Source: Aureispira sp963837355 (lineage in GTDB: Bacteria > Bacteroidota > Bacteroidia > Chitinophagales > Saprospiraceae). Taken from it: 64,000 nt of DNA. The stretch spans positions 1,240,001 to 1,304,000 of the forward strand of contig CAWIMY010000007.1 in NCBI GenBank assembly GCA_963837355.1, written 5' to 3'. The notes under the pieces were generated by a model, which searched no databases, was not told the origin of the DNA, and worked only from the letters and a program-made list of their open reading frames with translations. The position numbers and the translations under genes are program-made. Positions 1 to 8,157 of this stretch are shown in pieces. Numbering within the stretch: position 1 is the first letter of the stretch; every line of letters begins with the position of its first letter.

Positions 1-843
1 CAGCACTTCTACAACAGCCTCAAAAAACCGATGCCTTATACAAGCATCAAGGGGATTGATTTGGTGGATAAAGTTATTGAGATTGACCAAGCGCCAATTG
101 GCCGTACGCCGCGTTCCAATCCTGCTACTTATATTGGAGTATTTGATAATATTCGGAAGCTCTTTTCTAGTACCCCTGAATCTAAGATTCGTGGTTATAA
201 ACCAGGGCGTTTTTCTTTTAATGTGAAGGGAGGCCGTTGTGAGGTTTGCGGAGGCTCGGGCAAGCGCGTGATTGAGATGCAATTTTTGCCCAATGTAGAG
301 GTAGAATGTGAGAACTGTAGCGGTAAGCGTTACAACAGAGAAACGTTAGAAATTTTATACGCAGGAGAATCCATCAACGATATTTTGGATATGACGGTAG
401 ATGAGGCGACGGAGTTTTTTAAGCGCGTTCCTCGTATTTACCAATATGTCAGCACGTTGCAAATGGTTGGTTTAGGGTATATTACCTTAGGACAATCAGC
501 TACCACTTTATCAGGCGGAGAAGCTCAGCGGATCAAGTTGGCCAAGGAGCTCGCCAAAAAAGATACAGGAAATACGTTGTACATTTTGGATGAACCCACC
601 ACTGGTTTGCACTTTGCCGATATTAAACTGCTCTTGGGCGTTTTAGAGGAATTGGTAGACCGAGGCAATACCATCGTCGTTATTGAACACAATATGGATG
701 TCATCAAAATGGCGGATTACGTTGTAGACGTAGGGCCAGAAGGAGGGCATAGAGGCGGCACTATCGTGGTCGAGGGAACTCCTGAAAAAATTGCCAAACA
801 CCCCAGTAGCCACACAGGAAGATTTTTGAAATTAGAGCTGTAG
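1..843 (+). CDS. uvrA: UvrA, excinuclease ABC subunit A (C-terminal part)
   Basis: This is the last ~280 residues of the UvrA DNA-damage-recognition ATPase of nucleotide excision repair; the reading frame is open from base 1, so the start lies outside the window. Visible are the second zinc module (CEVCGGSG followed by CENCSG), the ABC signature LSGGEAQRIKLAKEL, the Walker B stretch LYILDEPTTGLHFADI and the switch-histidine region VVIEHNMDVI, in the order expected for the C-terminal ABC domain. The protein ends normally with RFLKLEL and is followed by a hairpin terminator. UvrA acts as a dimer with UvrB in the cytoplasm. The identification is secure; only the missing N-terminus limits it. Confidence 0.97.
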   Translation, partial: QHFYNSLKKPMPYTSIKGIDLVDKVIEIDQAPIGRTPRSNPATYIGVFDNIRKLFSSTPESKIRGYKPGRFSFNVKGGRCEVCGGSGKRVIEMQFLPNVEVECENCSGKRYNRETLEILYAGESINDILDMTVDEATEFFKRVPRIYQYVSTLQMVGLGYITLGQSATTLSGGEAQRIKLAKELAKKDTGNTLYILDEPTTGLHFADIKLLLGVLEELVDRGNTIVVIEHNMDVIKMADYVVDVGPEGGHRGGTIVVEGTPEKIAKHPSSHTGRFLKLEL

Positions 844-870
844 CACTTTGCTACTCCGAGTAATAAAGAC

Positions 871-904
871 AAGACGCTAGCCATTAGGCAGCGTCTTTTT
901 TTGT
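871..904 (+). terminator. Intrinsic terminator after uvrA
   Basis: AAGACGCT at 871-878 pairs with AGCGTCTT at 890-897, and the right arm runs straight into a T tract. It lies 28 bases after the uvrA stop codon. Confidence 0.8.
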
Positions 905-940
905 GTAGGAGCATACCTTGGGATGGAGTTGGATTACTCC

Positions 941-981
941 AAAAAACAAGCGTCCGCTCGATGTTTCGGGCGGACGCTTGT
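941..981 (-). terminator. Intrinsic terminator for the DUF4835 operon
   Basis: An 11-bp perfect inverted repeat (ACAAGCGTCCG at 946-956, CGGACGCTTGT at 971-981) is followed on the minus strand by a T tract (A tract at 941-946 on the plus strand). It lies just past the stop codon of the minus-strand DUF4835 gene, so it probably ends the bamD-rpoZ-coaBC-DUF4835 cluster. Confidence 0.8.
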
Positions 982-1004
982 CCTAAAAAATATGATAGAA
1001 CGGC

Positions 1005-1913
1005 CTATTTCAGCAGCGCCCGATAAGCTTCTGCTCGTGTTCCATCTAACTTTACCATGATGCTATAGACCTGCCGTTTGGTATTAAAATCGGCGACTTG
1101 AAACAGCTCTAAAATTTCATCTTTTTTGGCATCCGAGAAAATTTGTACCCACATGGAGTTGGGGTTAGATTGGTTGGTTGCGTCGATGATCTGCAAGGCT
1201 TTGTACACAGAGGTGAGGCCTTTGGCCATTTGGTCTTCTTGCGTAATGCGGTCTAGGCCTAACAAATAATATTGGTACATGGCGCGGCGCATGTTTTGCA
1301 TTCTAGGATTGAGCAAATTTTCGATTAACCAATAACGGCTACGGTTGATGGTTCCTGCGGCCGTCCAGCCTTTGACCCCACTACGGGGAACAGCATTGAG
1401 AATATCTTGTGCCTTTTGTAAGTACGTTTCGCCTCCCATTTCTGAAAAAGAATCGTAATCCATACCTAAGATCACATAAGCGTAGAAGGCCAAGGTAGAC
1501 GTGAGGTTAGAAGTATACGTATTTTCCGAAAAATCCAAGCGCTCGTATTCACGAAAGGAAAATTCAAAATCTTTATCCAATGTCTGGAACAAAACAGAAT
1601 TGTAGCCACTGCCGTAAACAGGGCGGCTAGCCTGAATGGTCATTTCGCCCTTAAAATAGGTCTGTGACACCTCCTCGTTGATCGTAATTACAATATTGAG
1701 ATCAATGCGCTCTCCTGGTTCAAAATCATCTTCCAACCAGTTTCGCGTATTCATAAACTCTGCTACCGTCGTTTCAAAGTTTTTGAACAACCTCGGGTCA
1801 ACCGATTGAATCTTGGGGGTGTTAACAGTGACTTGGGTATTAAATTCCTGCGCTTTAGTAACTTGAAGCGTCAAGAGCAACAACAATGTAGCAAGAAGGG
1901 ATAATTTGAACAT
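1005..1913 (-). CDS. DUF4835 family secreted protein
   Basis: Protein of 302 aa from the ATG at 1913, chosen because it opens with a clean signal peptide (MFKLSLLATLLLLLTLQ, cleavage near TKAQ-EF); the frame stays open 36 codons upstream, but that extension destroys the signal. The mature start (FNTQVTVNTPKIQ) and the spacing of aromatic residues fit the DUF4835 family of Bacteroidota, whose function is unknown. In many Bacteroidota this gene sits downstream of coaBC, as here; recN, the usual next gene, is absent and uvrA lies there in the opposite orientation. Likely periplasmic or outer-membrane associated (inference). Confidence 0.8.
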   Translation of the reverse strand: MFKLSLLATLLLLLTLQVTKAQEFNTQVTVNTPKIQSVDPRLFKNFETTVAEFMNTRNWLEDDFEPGERIDLNIVITINEEVSQTYFKGEMTIQASRPVYGSGYNSVLFQTLDKDFEFSFREYERLDFSENTYTSNLTSTLAFYAYVILGMDYDSFSEMGGETYLQKAQDILNAVPRSGVKGWTAAGTINRSRYWLIENLLNPRMQNMRRAMYQYYLLGLDRITQEDQMAKGLTSVYKALQIIDATNQSNPNSMWVQIFSDAKKDEILELFQVADFNTKRQVYSIMVKLDGTRAEAYRALLK

Positions 1914-2064
1914 GATAATGGATTGTAATGCGAATAAAAACAACAGCTTTTTTACAAGGGGCGCGATTCCCTGTTTATAAAGAAAACGAAAAAAATGCGC
2001 CAAACGTACAGTAAGCCCCAAATTTTAACAGCCCCTTAGCAGGAGTAAGCCTCGAAAAGCGTAC

Positions 2065-3279
2065 TTAAGCATTTTTGGACAGCAGTTCTACTACCTTTTC
2101 GGTAATATCTTGGGCGACGGCCTCTTTACTTTTGAGCGGGTAGCTCGTTTGGTGACCATTGGCTTCTATAATGGTCACCTTGTTGGTTGCGTGTCCAAAA
2201 CCCGCGCCGTGGTCACTCAAATCGTTGAGTACAATGGCATCAAGTTTCTTGCGGTGCAGTTTGCCGATAGCATTGTCGAGGGCATTGTTGGTTTCTAGGG
2301 CAAAGCCGACGAGCAACTGATTAGGGCGCTTTTGTGCGCCTAACGTAGCGGCAATATCTACTGTTCGCTCTAGCGTGAGAATAAGCGGGCCTTCTTTCTT
2401 TTTGATTTTTTGGGTCGCGCGTTGTTGCGGCGTGTAATCGGCTACGGCTGCTGCCAAAATGGTAACGTCTGCTGTTGGAAAATGCAGCGCGGCGGCTTGG
2501 TATAGCTCCGCAGCAGAAACAAAAGGAACAACCGTAATACGAGGATGCTCTGGTGGTCGAATAGCCGTTTTGGCACTGATTAGGATAACGTCTGCCCCTG
2601 CTTTGGCCATTTGCGTGGCAATGGCGGTACCCATGCGCCCTGTGGAGTGGTTACTAAGGAACCGTACAGGATCAATCGCTTCTTGGGTCGCGCCCGAAGT
2701 AATTAAAACGCGTTTGCCAACTAGTTGTAGGGGGGCTTGCGCCTCAAAGAACGTATCTAACTGTGCTAACATCGTCTCTGGCTCTGCCATGCGGCCTTTG
2801 CCCACCAAGCCACTGGCTAGTTCGCCCTCTTCTACAGGCAATAAGTGGTTGCCAAAACTTTGCAAGCGCGACACATTGTGCTGTGTAGCAGGATGTGCCC
2901 ACATGTCCAAATCCATAGCAGGAGCGATAAACACAGGGCAACGACTCGACAAATACACGGCCAACAACAAATTATCACAGAGACCATTGGCCATTTTCGC
3001 CAAGGTATTGGCAGTAGCAGGGGCGACTAATAAGGCATCTGCCCATAAACCCAGCTCCACGTGGTTGTTCCAACCTTCGCCCGAATGCACATCACTCCAC
3101 ACGTCATTTTTGGAGAGGGTAGAGAGCGTGAGTGCGGTGATAAAGTCTTGCGCAGCAGGTGTCATTACAATCTTAACCTCCGCCTTAGCTTTGACCAATA
3201 AGCGGACAAAAGAAGCCATTTTATAAGCGGCAATACTGCCAGAGATCGCCACTAGTATTTTTTTTCCAGAGAGAGACAT
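2065..3279 (-). CDS. coaBC: CoaBC, bifunctional phosphopantothenoylcysteine decarboxylase/synthetase
   Basis: Fused enzyme of coenzyme A biosynthesis, 404 aa from the ATG at 3279 (MSLSGKKILVAISGSIAAYK); 11 more in-frame codons upstream are not conserved-looking. The N-terminal half is the FMN-dependent CoaC decarboxylase (GSIAAYK, and APAMDLDMW in the PxMNxxMW-type segment). The C-terminal half is the CoaB synthetase (LITSGATQEAIDPVRFLSNHSTGRMG, then LNDLSDHGAGFG). It couples 4'-phosphopantothenate to cysteine and decarboxylates the product. It lies downstream of rpoZ, separated by a hairpin terminator, so it may depend on read-through. Confidence 0.96.
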   Translation of the reverse strand: MSLSGKKILVAISGSIAAYKMASFVRLLVKAKAEVKIVMTPAAQDFITALTLSTLSKNDVWSDVHSGEGWNNHVELGLWADALLVAPATANTLAKMANGLCDNLLLAVYLSSRCPVFIAPAMDLDMWAHPATQHNVSRLQSFGNHLLPVEEGELASGLVGKGRMAEPETMLAQLDTFFEAQAPLQLVGKRVLITSGATQEAIDPVRFLSNHSTGRMGTAIATQMAKAGADVILISAKTAIRPPEHPRITVVPFVSAAELYQAAALHFPTADVTILAAAVADYTPQQRATQKIKKKEGPLILTLERTVDIAATLGAQKRPNQLLVGFALETNNALDNAIGKLHRKKLDAIVLNDLSDHGAGFGHATNKVTIIEANGHQTSYPLKSKEAVAQDITEKVVELLSKNA

Positions 3280-3296
3280 ACATGCTAATTCATAAA

Positions 3297-3333
3297 TAAA
3301 AAATCCTGACAACTAAAAAGTTAATTGTCAGGA
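3297..3333 (-). terminator. Hairpin terminator or attenuator between rpoZ and coaBC
   Basis: TCCTGACAA at 3304-3312 pairs with TTGTCAGGA at 3325-3333. On the minus strand the hairpin is followed by a T tract (plus-strand A run just before 3304). It lies 18 bases upstream of the coaBC start codon, leaving almost no room for a separate coaBC promoter, so partial read-through is likely (inference). Confidence 0.75.
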
Positions 3334-3370
3334 AGTTGCTTGTTATAGTTAAGACACGACTTTCATCGTG

Positions 3371-3739
3371 TTATTCTTCTGTTTCCTCTGTTTCCTCTGT
3401 TTCTTTGAAACGGTAGTATACTTTGCCATCAAAAAACTCGTGCAAAGCAATAATACTTGGGTTGGGTAAGCGCTCATAGAACTTAGAGATTTCAATCTGC
3501 TCTTTGTTCTCATGGATTTCTTCTAAGGTATCCGTAGTCGAAGCAAATTCATCCAACTTAGCGTGTAATTCTCTTTTGAGATCGATTCCAATTTGGTTGG
3601 CACGGCGAGCAATGATATTGAGGGATTGGTAAATATTACCACCACCCAAAGCAGAAATTTCATCCAAGTTGCGTGCAACGATATAAGGATTAATTCCTTG
3701 AGCTTTCTGCTTGATTTCGTTATTTCTATTAATGTTCAT
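3371..3739 (-). CDS. rpoZ: RNA polymerase omega subunit, Bacteroidota type
   Basis: Protein of 122 aa. The segment NPYIVARNLDEISALGGGNIYQSLNIIARRANQI matches in pattern the RpoZ/Rpb6 core that folds around the beta-prime C-terminus; Bacteroidota omega proteins carry an extra ~50 C-terminal residues, as here. The very end is an acidic tail of three TEE units encoded by a 9-bp tandem repeat. The start codon overlaps the end of bamD by 11 bases, so translation is probably coupled. The position between bamD and coaBC is the usual one in the phylum. Confidence 0.85.
   Translation of the reverse strand: MNINRNNEIKQKAQGINPYIVARNLDEISALGGGNIYQSLNIIARRANQIGIDLKRELHAKLDEFASTTDTLEEIHENKEQIEISKFYERLPNPSIIALHEFFDGKVYYRFKETEETEETEE
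3376..3406. repeat. 9-bp tandem repeat encoding the acidic omega tail
   Basis: Three near-identical 9-bp units (CTGTTTCCT on the plus strand) lie inside the 3' end of rpoZ and encode a repeated Glu-Thr-Glu tail. Copy-number change would lengthen or shorten the tail without shifting the frame. Confidence 0.75.
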
Positions 3740-4547
3740 TACGAATCCGTTTTATTTTGTTAATGGCAGCTGTTTTAATCGTGCCTATTTCTTGTGTATA
3801 TTTGCTTTTCTCGTGACGTAAGTTAAATTCATCAATAGCCGCTAGTGTCTCTCCGTAGCGTTCTACTTGTTTAGCTAAGACGGATTGTTGGGCATATTTA
3901 GCGTCACATTTAACAATCATATAGCGAATGTATTCGCTTTCCTTGGTATCGGGAAAGTCGATTAATAAGCTCTTGAACGAATGCAAGGCTGCTTGGTAGC
4001 GTTTGCGTTGGTAGTATCCTTTGGCACTTTCCAAGGCTTTTTTCTCCAATTTGGCGCGTAAATTATCAATGCGCTCATTGCAAGCCGCTACTTTCTCACT
4101 TTGAGGATAGGTATTGGCAAAAATTTGTAAGCCTTCAATCGCACTCCTGGTGTCTTCTTGCGTCAAGCGATAACTAGGAGAGAGCCGATAAAAAGCGTCT
4201 GCACTCATAAACAACGCCTCTTCGGCATACTTTCCGTTGGGATAAGTAGTCGAAAACTGCTTGAAATAATAAGAGGCAAACGTAAAATTCTCTAAGTGAT
4301 AATGCGTGTAAGCGTAATAAAAATACACTTTTTCCGCTTTATCTGTCAAGCGTACTTCTCCAATTAAGTCTTCGAACAAGTATTGTGCTTTGAGGTAGTC
4401 CCCTGCTTCATAAAATTCAAAAGCCTTCGTCAATTTCAAGTCTGTATCGTTAGAAAGACGCAGTTTCTCGAATTGATTTTGGCAACTAGAGATTAGTAAC
4501 ACAAGGCTTAAGAAAAAGCCGCAAATAATTCCTTTCTGTTTTAGCAT
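3729..4547 (-). CDS. bamD: BamD, outer membrane assembly lipoprotein
   Basis: Protein of 272 aa with a lipoprotein signal peptide (lipobox LISSC, Cys at residue 22) followed by TPR-like helical repeats (KAFEFYEAGDYLKAQYLFEDLI, YAYTHYHLENFTFASYYFKQF, and later units), the layout of BamD/YfiO. BamD is the essential lipoprotein of the BAM complex that folds beta-barrel proteins into the outer membrane from the periplasmic side. It is the first gene of the bamD-rpoZ-coaBC-DUF4835 cluster and has a TACCTTTG promoter box five bases before its ATG. Confidence 0.9.
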   Translation of the reverse strand: MLKQKGIICGFFLSLVLLISSCQNQFEKLRLSNDTDLKLTKAFEFYEAGDYLKAQYLFEDLIGEVRLTDKAEKVYFYYAYTHYHLENFTFASYYFKQFSTTYPNGKYAEEALFMSADAFYRLSPSYRLTQEDTRSAIEGLQIFANTYPQSEKVAACNERIDNLRAKLEKKALESAKGYYQRKRYQAALHSFKSLLIDFPDTKESEYIRYMIVKCDAKYAQQSVLAKQVERYGETLAAIDEFNLRHEKSKYTQEIGTIKTAAINKIKRIRNEH

Positions 4548-4552
4548 AGCTG

Positions 4553-4560
4553 CAAAGGTA
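4553..4560 (-). promoter_or_regulatory. -7 promoter box TACCTTTG of bamD
   Basis: The minus strand reads TACCTTTG, a full match to the Bacteroidota -7 consensus TAnnTTTG, ending five bases before the bamD ATG. This geometry implies a very short or absent 5' leader. The -33 element is not convincing. Confidence 0.55.
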
Positions 4561-4836
4561 CGTTTTTATAGAAACATTTAATAGTAACAGCGCTTAAATT
4601 TACGAAAAAGAAAGTGCTAGCTCCTAGGAGGTCTTTCCAATTACCATTTGAACAGCGCCGTCAAGAGAAACGAAGTACAAAAGTAATAGGTTGGGTACGG
4701 ACAACGATTACGCCAAAAACCATGCTGACCAGAGGGACGGCATGGTCTTCGGCGCTTCTGTGAGAGGCCACTGTAGTGTGTTGAATAGCGATGCCCTGAA
4801 AGCAAGCAGGATAAGTGGTGTGTATGTTTTAACCGA

Positions 4837-5052
4837 TCAGGTGGAAATAATTTCTTTCTTTAGCTGGTATTCCTCCCGATCTATCTCGCCTCTAGCAAAC
4901 CGTTTTTTTAACACGTCGAGTGGGGTTTCCTTCTTTGAGCGTTGCCCAGGAATATTATAGGGGGTAACAAAAATCCAAACCAGCATGAATGTCCATAATA
5001 CCCACCACAGCAAGTGCATGCCTATAAATTGATAACTTCCATCATTCATCAT
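4837..5052 (-). CDS. SHOCT-domain small membrane protein
   Basis: Protein of 71 aa: one hydrophobic transmembrane helix (MHLLWWVLWTFMLVWIFV) followed by a C-terminal SHOCT motif (PLDVLKKRFARGEIDREEYQ). SHOCT is a short domain common at the C-termini of small membrane proteins and thought to mediate oligomerisation. The start lies four bases after the dps stop codon, so it is the last gene of a three-gene stress operon. The exact role is unknown. Confidence 0.8.
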   Translation of the reverse strand: MMNDGSYQFIGMHLLWWVLWTFMLVWIFVTPYNIPGQRSKKETPLDVLKKRFARGEIDREEYQLKKEIIST

Positions 5053-5056
5053 AGTC

Positions 5057-5533
5057 TTATTCTTTTAAGTGTGAACGTAAAAACCAAGCCATTTTTTCAT
5101 GAATTTCCATAATCCCTGTGATAAAATCACTACTGCCAAGGTCTTTGGAGACATCAGCGAAAGGACGAATATTTTTACGGAGTCCGATGATAATAGATTC
5201 GTGGTCAGCAAGTAATTCCTTGATAAATCCTGCACTATCATTTTTGCTGCGGGTCATTTCCGTTAGATGGGTGAGCTCCAAAAATGATTTTAAGGTGGCA
5301 GGCGCGTAGTGCCCCAAAGAACGGATGCGTTCTGCGATGTTGTCTATTATTTCGTCCAACTGTTGTAATTGTCCTTCGAAAAATTTATGCTTTTCATAAA
5401 AATCTGCTCCCTCTACATTCCAATGGGCATTTTTTGTTTTTATATAGAGCACATTTTCATCGGCTAAAATTTTTGCCAAGGCATTCGCTACTACTTGTAG
5501 ATTTGTTCCTTTAATTCCTATTTGTGGCTTCAT
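5057..5533 (-). CDS. dps: Dps family ferritin-like DNA-protection protein
   Basis: Protein of 158 aa with the Dps ferroxidase signature: NAHWNVEG, then HKFFEGQ..LDEIIDNIAERIRSLG, giving the His and Asp/Glu iron ligands shared across the dimer interface, and the usual total length. Dps dodecamers oxidise and store iron and protect DNA under oxidative stress or starvation. The ATG overlaps the stop codon of the upstream 73-aa gene (ATGA, 5530-5533), and a SHOCT protein follows after four bases, so the three genes form one translationally coupled operon. Confidence 0.93.
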   Translation of the reverse strand: MKPQIGIKGTNLQVVANALAKILADENVLYIKTKNAHWNVEGADFYEKHKFFEGQLQQLDEIIDNIAERIRSLGHYAPATLKSFLELTHLTEMTRSKNDSAGFIKELLADHESIIIGLRKNIRPFADVSKDLGSSDFITGIMEIHEKMAWFLRSHLKE

Positions 5534-5751
5534 ATGTAATATATTATGTAATATTTTCTAGAAAAAGTCTCTAACAGCTGATTTAACGAATCCAAGTAGT
5601 CTTCTAACTCTTTGTTGTTGACGCCTACCCGTGCAGTAAAAGGAAGACAGGCTGGCATTTCGTTTAGATACTTGGTTAGCTCTGGGTAGCTTTCTTGAAT
5701 TTTTATTGTAGTTAGAACAATTTTTCTGTTAAGCTCCTGTTGAGATTCCAT
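5530..5751 (-). CDS. Small protein upstream of dps, unknown function
   Basis: Protein of 73 aa, predicted largely helical, acidic in the second half (NNKELEDYLDSLNQLLETF). No family recognised. Its stop codon overlaps the dps start by four bases (ATGA), which argues that it is really translated and co-regulated with dps. There is no signal peptide. Confidence 0.65.
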   Translation of the reverse strand: MESQQELNRKIVLTTIKIQESYPELTKYLNEMPACLPFTARVGVNNKELEDYLDSLNQLLETFSRKYYIIYYI

Positions 5752-5771
5752 AGTCTAAGAATTTTAGAAAA

Positions 5772-5805
5772 TCACAGGCAACTTTTTGTAAAAAATTGCC
5801 TGTGA
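5772..5805 (-). terminator. Intrinsic terminator after the Lys/His-rich gene
   Basis: A perfect 10-bp inverted repeat (TCACAGGCAA at 5772-5781, TTGCCTGTGA at 5796-5805) lies just after the stop of the 83-aa gene and is followed by T-rich sequence on the minus strand. It lies about 20 bases before the start of the dps operon, so it may also modulate read-through into it. Confidence 0.75.
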
Positions 5806-5819
5806 TAAAATTTTATAGC

Positions 5820-6071
5820 TTATCCATTGATCGCATGATGTCGAACATCTTCTTTTTGCGCTCTTGTGGCAAGGCTAACATGCCCTTGTGCGGTAATGGT
5901 ACTTCTTGCTGCCTTTTTGTGGTTGCCCTCTTTGTGGTGTTTGGCTGCTCGAAGGTGGCTTTTTGCCGCCGCTTGCAAATGTGTGGCTACTCTTTTGTGA
6001 TTGTCAATTCCTTTTTGATTTTCACTGTTTGAGGGCGTTGTTTCTTTGTTTGTTGCTTTTGAATTTTTCAT
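5820..6071 (-). CDS. Lys/His/Ala-rich small stress-type protein
   Basis: Protein of 83 aa, strongly basic and rich in His and Ala, with amphipathic helix-like units (HLQAAAKSHLRAAKHHKEGNH). Short proteins of this composition are widespread in Bacteroidota, usually annotated as hypothetical and often near stress genes. Context (Dps, BON, SHOCT, AraC neighbours) supports a stress role; nucleic-acid or metal binding through the His/Lys clusters is only a guess. Confidence 0.7.
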   Translation of the reverse strand: MKNSKATNKETTPSNSENQKGIDNHKRVATHLQAAAKSHLRAAKHHKEGNHKKAARSTITAQGHVSLATRAQKEDVRHHAING

Positions 6072-6215
6072 TAGGATGTATTTTAATCAGTTGATTTTTT
6101 AAAAAAAATAATTAGGAGTACTCGACGTGGAAAATTATTGATCGTTAGGGAAGAGAACGGTTCAACGTCCAATTGCTCTTACCATGTACCAAAGAGCGGT
6201 TCATTTTTGCAAAAG

Positions 6216-6869
6216 CTAGTAAATCACCGCCAATTGATTATCAACGGAAGTTACGCCAGGGGCATTCCAAGCCAACCGACTCGCTTCATCCTTTTGGTAC
6301 AGAGAATGCACCAATCCAGTAAGCTTCACTTTGTTGTGGTCAACTTCTACTTTTACATCCTTAGAATTGATCGACCAATTGCGACGCAAGGCACCTTCAA
6401 CGGCTTTTTGTTCTACCTTATCTTTGGATTGTGATTTTACCTTTACCAAACTGGAGACACCCTTTATACCAGAAAGGTGGTCGATGGATTTTATGGCGGC
6501 AGTTTCTTGGTATTTCCAATTCACATCTCCTGTAAGTTGCACCCAGCCATTTTCTACTTTTACCTTGATTTTATCTTTGGGGACTTGCCAGTTGAATCTC
6601 CAAGCAAGTAGGATGTCTTTGGCCAGTTCCGTATCATTTTCTTTGAACGAATAGCCATAATCAATAGTGATGTCTTCTGCTACTGCCTTGACACCTTCTA
6701 CTCTTCTGGCGGCAGTTTCGGCATTTAGCTTTTTGGAGTAGCTATTGACCGTACCTGATAAAGTGACTACGCCATCTTTGGCAGTTACCCCAATTTCGGC
6801 GGCGTGCATGGAGGGTTCCCAGCTGATAGCGTTCTGAACGTCTTTCTGTAACTCTGCATTACTTTTCAT
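6216..6869 (-). CDS. Triple BON-domain protein
   Basis: Protein of 217 aa from the ATG at 6869. Three successive BON domains are visible, each ending in a V.L.G.V pattern: GVVTLSGTV near residue 40, GWVQLTGDV near 110 and NKVKLTGLV near 185. BON domains bind phospholipid or other surfaces; the E. coli OsmY and Kbp proteins are stress-induced examples. No signal peptide is visible from this start, so a cytoplasmic Kbp-like role is as likely as a periplasmic one. It belongs to the stress island with dps. Confidence 0.85.
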   Translation of the reverse strand: MKSNAELQKDVQNAISWEPSMHAAEIGVTAKDGVVTLSGTVNSYSKKLNAETAARRVEGVKAVAEDITIDYGYSFKENDTELAKDILLAWRFNWQVPKDKIKVKVENGWVQLTGDVNWKYQETAAIKSIDHLSGIKGVSSLVKVKSQSKDKVEQKAVEGALRRNWSINSKDVKVEVDHNKVKLTGLVHSLYQKDEASRLAWNAPGVTSVDNQLAVIY

Positions 6870-6909
6870 CGTTATCTTTTTACACAACAGATTAGTTTCT
6901 ATTGCCTTA

Positions 6910-6917
6910 CAAAGATA
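6910..6917 (-). promoter_or_regulatory. -7 promoter box TATCTTTG of the BON gene
   Basis: The minus strand reads TATCTTTG, a full match to TAnnTTTG, 40 bases upstream of the BON gene ATG. No clear -33 element was identified. Confidence 0.5.
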
Positions 6918-6986
6918 GAGGCTTGACGATGAAAGATGTTACATAATTAAAAGGTAGACTTGTAGGATTAGGACAGGAGGGAAAGA

Positions 6987-7547
6987 CTAGAGTTTTTCTA
7001 AAGGGATGCGCTTCTTATTCTTTATATTCTTAAAGAAGGTAGGCGTGAGTCCAGTAACTTTTTTGAATTGATTGGACAAATGCGCCACACTGCTGTAATG
7101 CAATTTGTAGGAGATTTCCGTGAGGTTTAATTCATCGTACATGATCAATTCTTTTACTCTTTCAATTTTGTGAAGAATAATAAAATGTTCAATAGTCACC
7201 CCCTTCGTTTTAGAAAATAAACTAGACAACGTATGGTAATCTTGATTTAATTGATTGGTCAGAAACACGGAAAAATTTACAGCTGGCAACTCTTCAGAGT
7301 GGTGAACCAGCTCTATGATGATAGCAACTATTTTTTCTACTAAAATAGCTTTTTTATCTTCCATTAGTTCTAGACCGTATTCATGCAGTACCTTTTTCAA
7401 GTGCGCTCTTTGCTCCGATGTAATGGGCTTCAATAAATGCACTTCACCCAACTCCAAATGAGAGTAGAGTAGTCCCATGTTATGAAGCTCTGTTTTGACT
7501 ACCTTTTTGCAGCAGTGGCAAACCATATTCTGTATGTAAAGATTCAT
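6987..7547 (-). CDS. AraC-family regulator with CxxC ferredoxin-like N-terminus
   Basis: Protein of 186 aa. The C-terminal ~100 residues form the two helix-turn-helix motifs of AraC/XylS DNA-binding domains (ERVKELIMYDELNLTEISYKL, then YSSVAHLSNQFKKVTGLTPTFF). Instead of a sugar-binding cupin, the N-terminus (MNLYIQNMVCHCCKKVVKTEL) resembles an HMA metal-binding fold with a CxxC pair, an arrangement I recall from Bacteroidota AraC regulators. It may sense metal or redox state (inference) and control the adjacent BON/dps genes. Confidence 0.85.
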   Translation of the reverse strand: MNLYIQNMVCHCCKKVVKTELHNMGLLYSHLELGEVHLLKPITSEQRAHLKKVLHEYGLELMEDKKAILVEKIVAIIIELVHHSEELPAVNFSVFLTNQLNQDYHTLSSLFSKTKGVTIEHFIILHKIERVKELIMYDELNLTEISYKLHYSSVAHLSNQFKKVTGLTPTFFKNIKNKKRIPLEKL

Positions 7548-7607
7548 AGTAAACTGGTTTTAATGCCTTTGAGCTATTGCTGCTCCTAGAAAAAATAAGA
7601 GAATCCC

Positions 7608-7940
7608 TTATTCAAAATCATCGTCATCGCCTAGTTCTAACTTCGCGCCTGCCAATTCGGCTAGGCTGTGGCTGTCTTTAGCGGCTTTGGCAATGCGCAT
7701 ACCTTCTTTGTACGTAAAAAAAGCGGTGCGCTCTTCTCCCAACTGTTCTTGCAATTTGCCCAAGTGGTAATAGGTGCCCACATAATTGGGGCTGTCGGCG
7801 CGCAAGCGCTCATAATAACGAAGCGCATCGGGGAGTTGGTTGAGCTTTTCGTATTCTTTGGCAATCGCAAATAGAATAAACGGCTCGTTGGGGGTGCGGG
7901 CTAAAAAGGTTTCTAATTGTTGTAGGCGTGGGCTGCTCAT
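7608..7940 (-). CDS. TPR-repeat protein
   Basis: Protein of 110 aa from the ATG at 7940 (MSSPRLQQLETFLARTPNEPF); the longer open frame upstream has a different composition and no credible start. It contains about two and a half tetratricopeptide repeats (FILFAIAKEYEKLNQLPDALRYYERL, then YYHLGKLQEQLGEERTAFFTY) and an acidic C-terminus (LGDDDDFE). A cytoplasmic protein-interaction module; partner unknown. Confidence 0.8.
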   Translation of the reverse strand: MSSPRLQQLETFLARTPNEPFILFAIAKEYEKLNQLPDALRYYERLRADSPNYVGTYYHLGKLQEQLGEERTAFFTYKEGMRIAKAAKDSHSLAELAGAKLELGDDDDFE

Positions 7941-8157
7941 AGTAAGAGAAATAAGAAAGAGCGGCAAACACAATGGGAACGAAGACGTATTCCTTCGCGG
8001 CCTGCCCTCTAATGGGGGGTAATAAATGGTAGTTAAAAACGCGCCTGTTTCTTGGTCTTCCAAAACAGAGCAATTGACCTTATCCCTAACCAAATTTTTC
8101 AGGCAATGTTTAGGTCAACACGGTGCAACAACGGCGGCTGTCGCCGTTTACAAAAGC

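Noticed and set aside
2459..3226. Open frame of 255 codons on the plus strand opposite coaBC
   Set aside because: It lies entirely antisense to a clear coaBC gene; composition (many Ser, Thr, Ala, Val without motif) is that of a codon-bias shadow.
4691..4960. 89-codon plus-strand frame between bamD and the SHOCT gene
   Set aside because: Half of it is antisense to the SHOCT gene and it has no recognisable motif.
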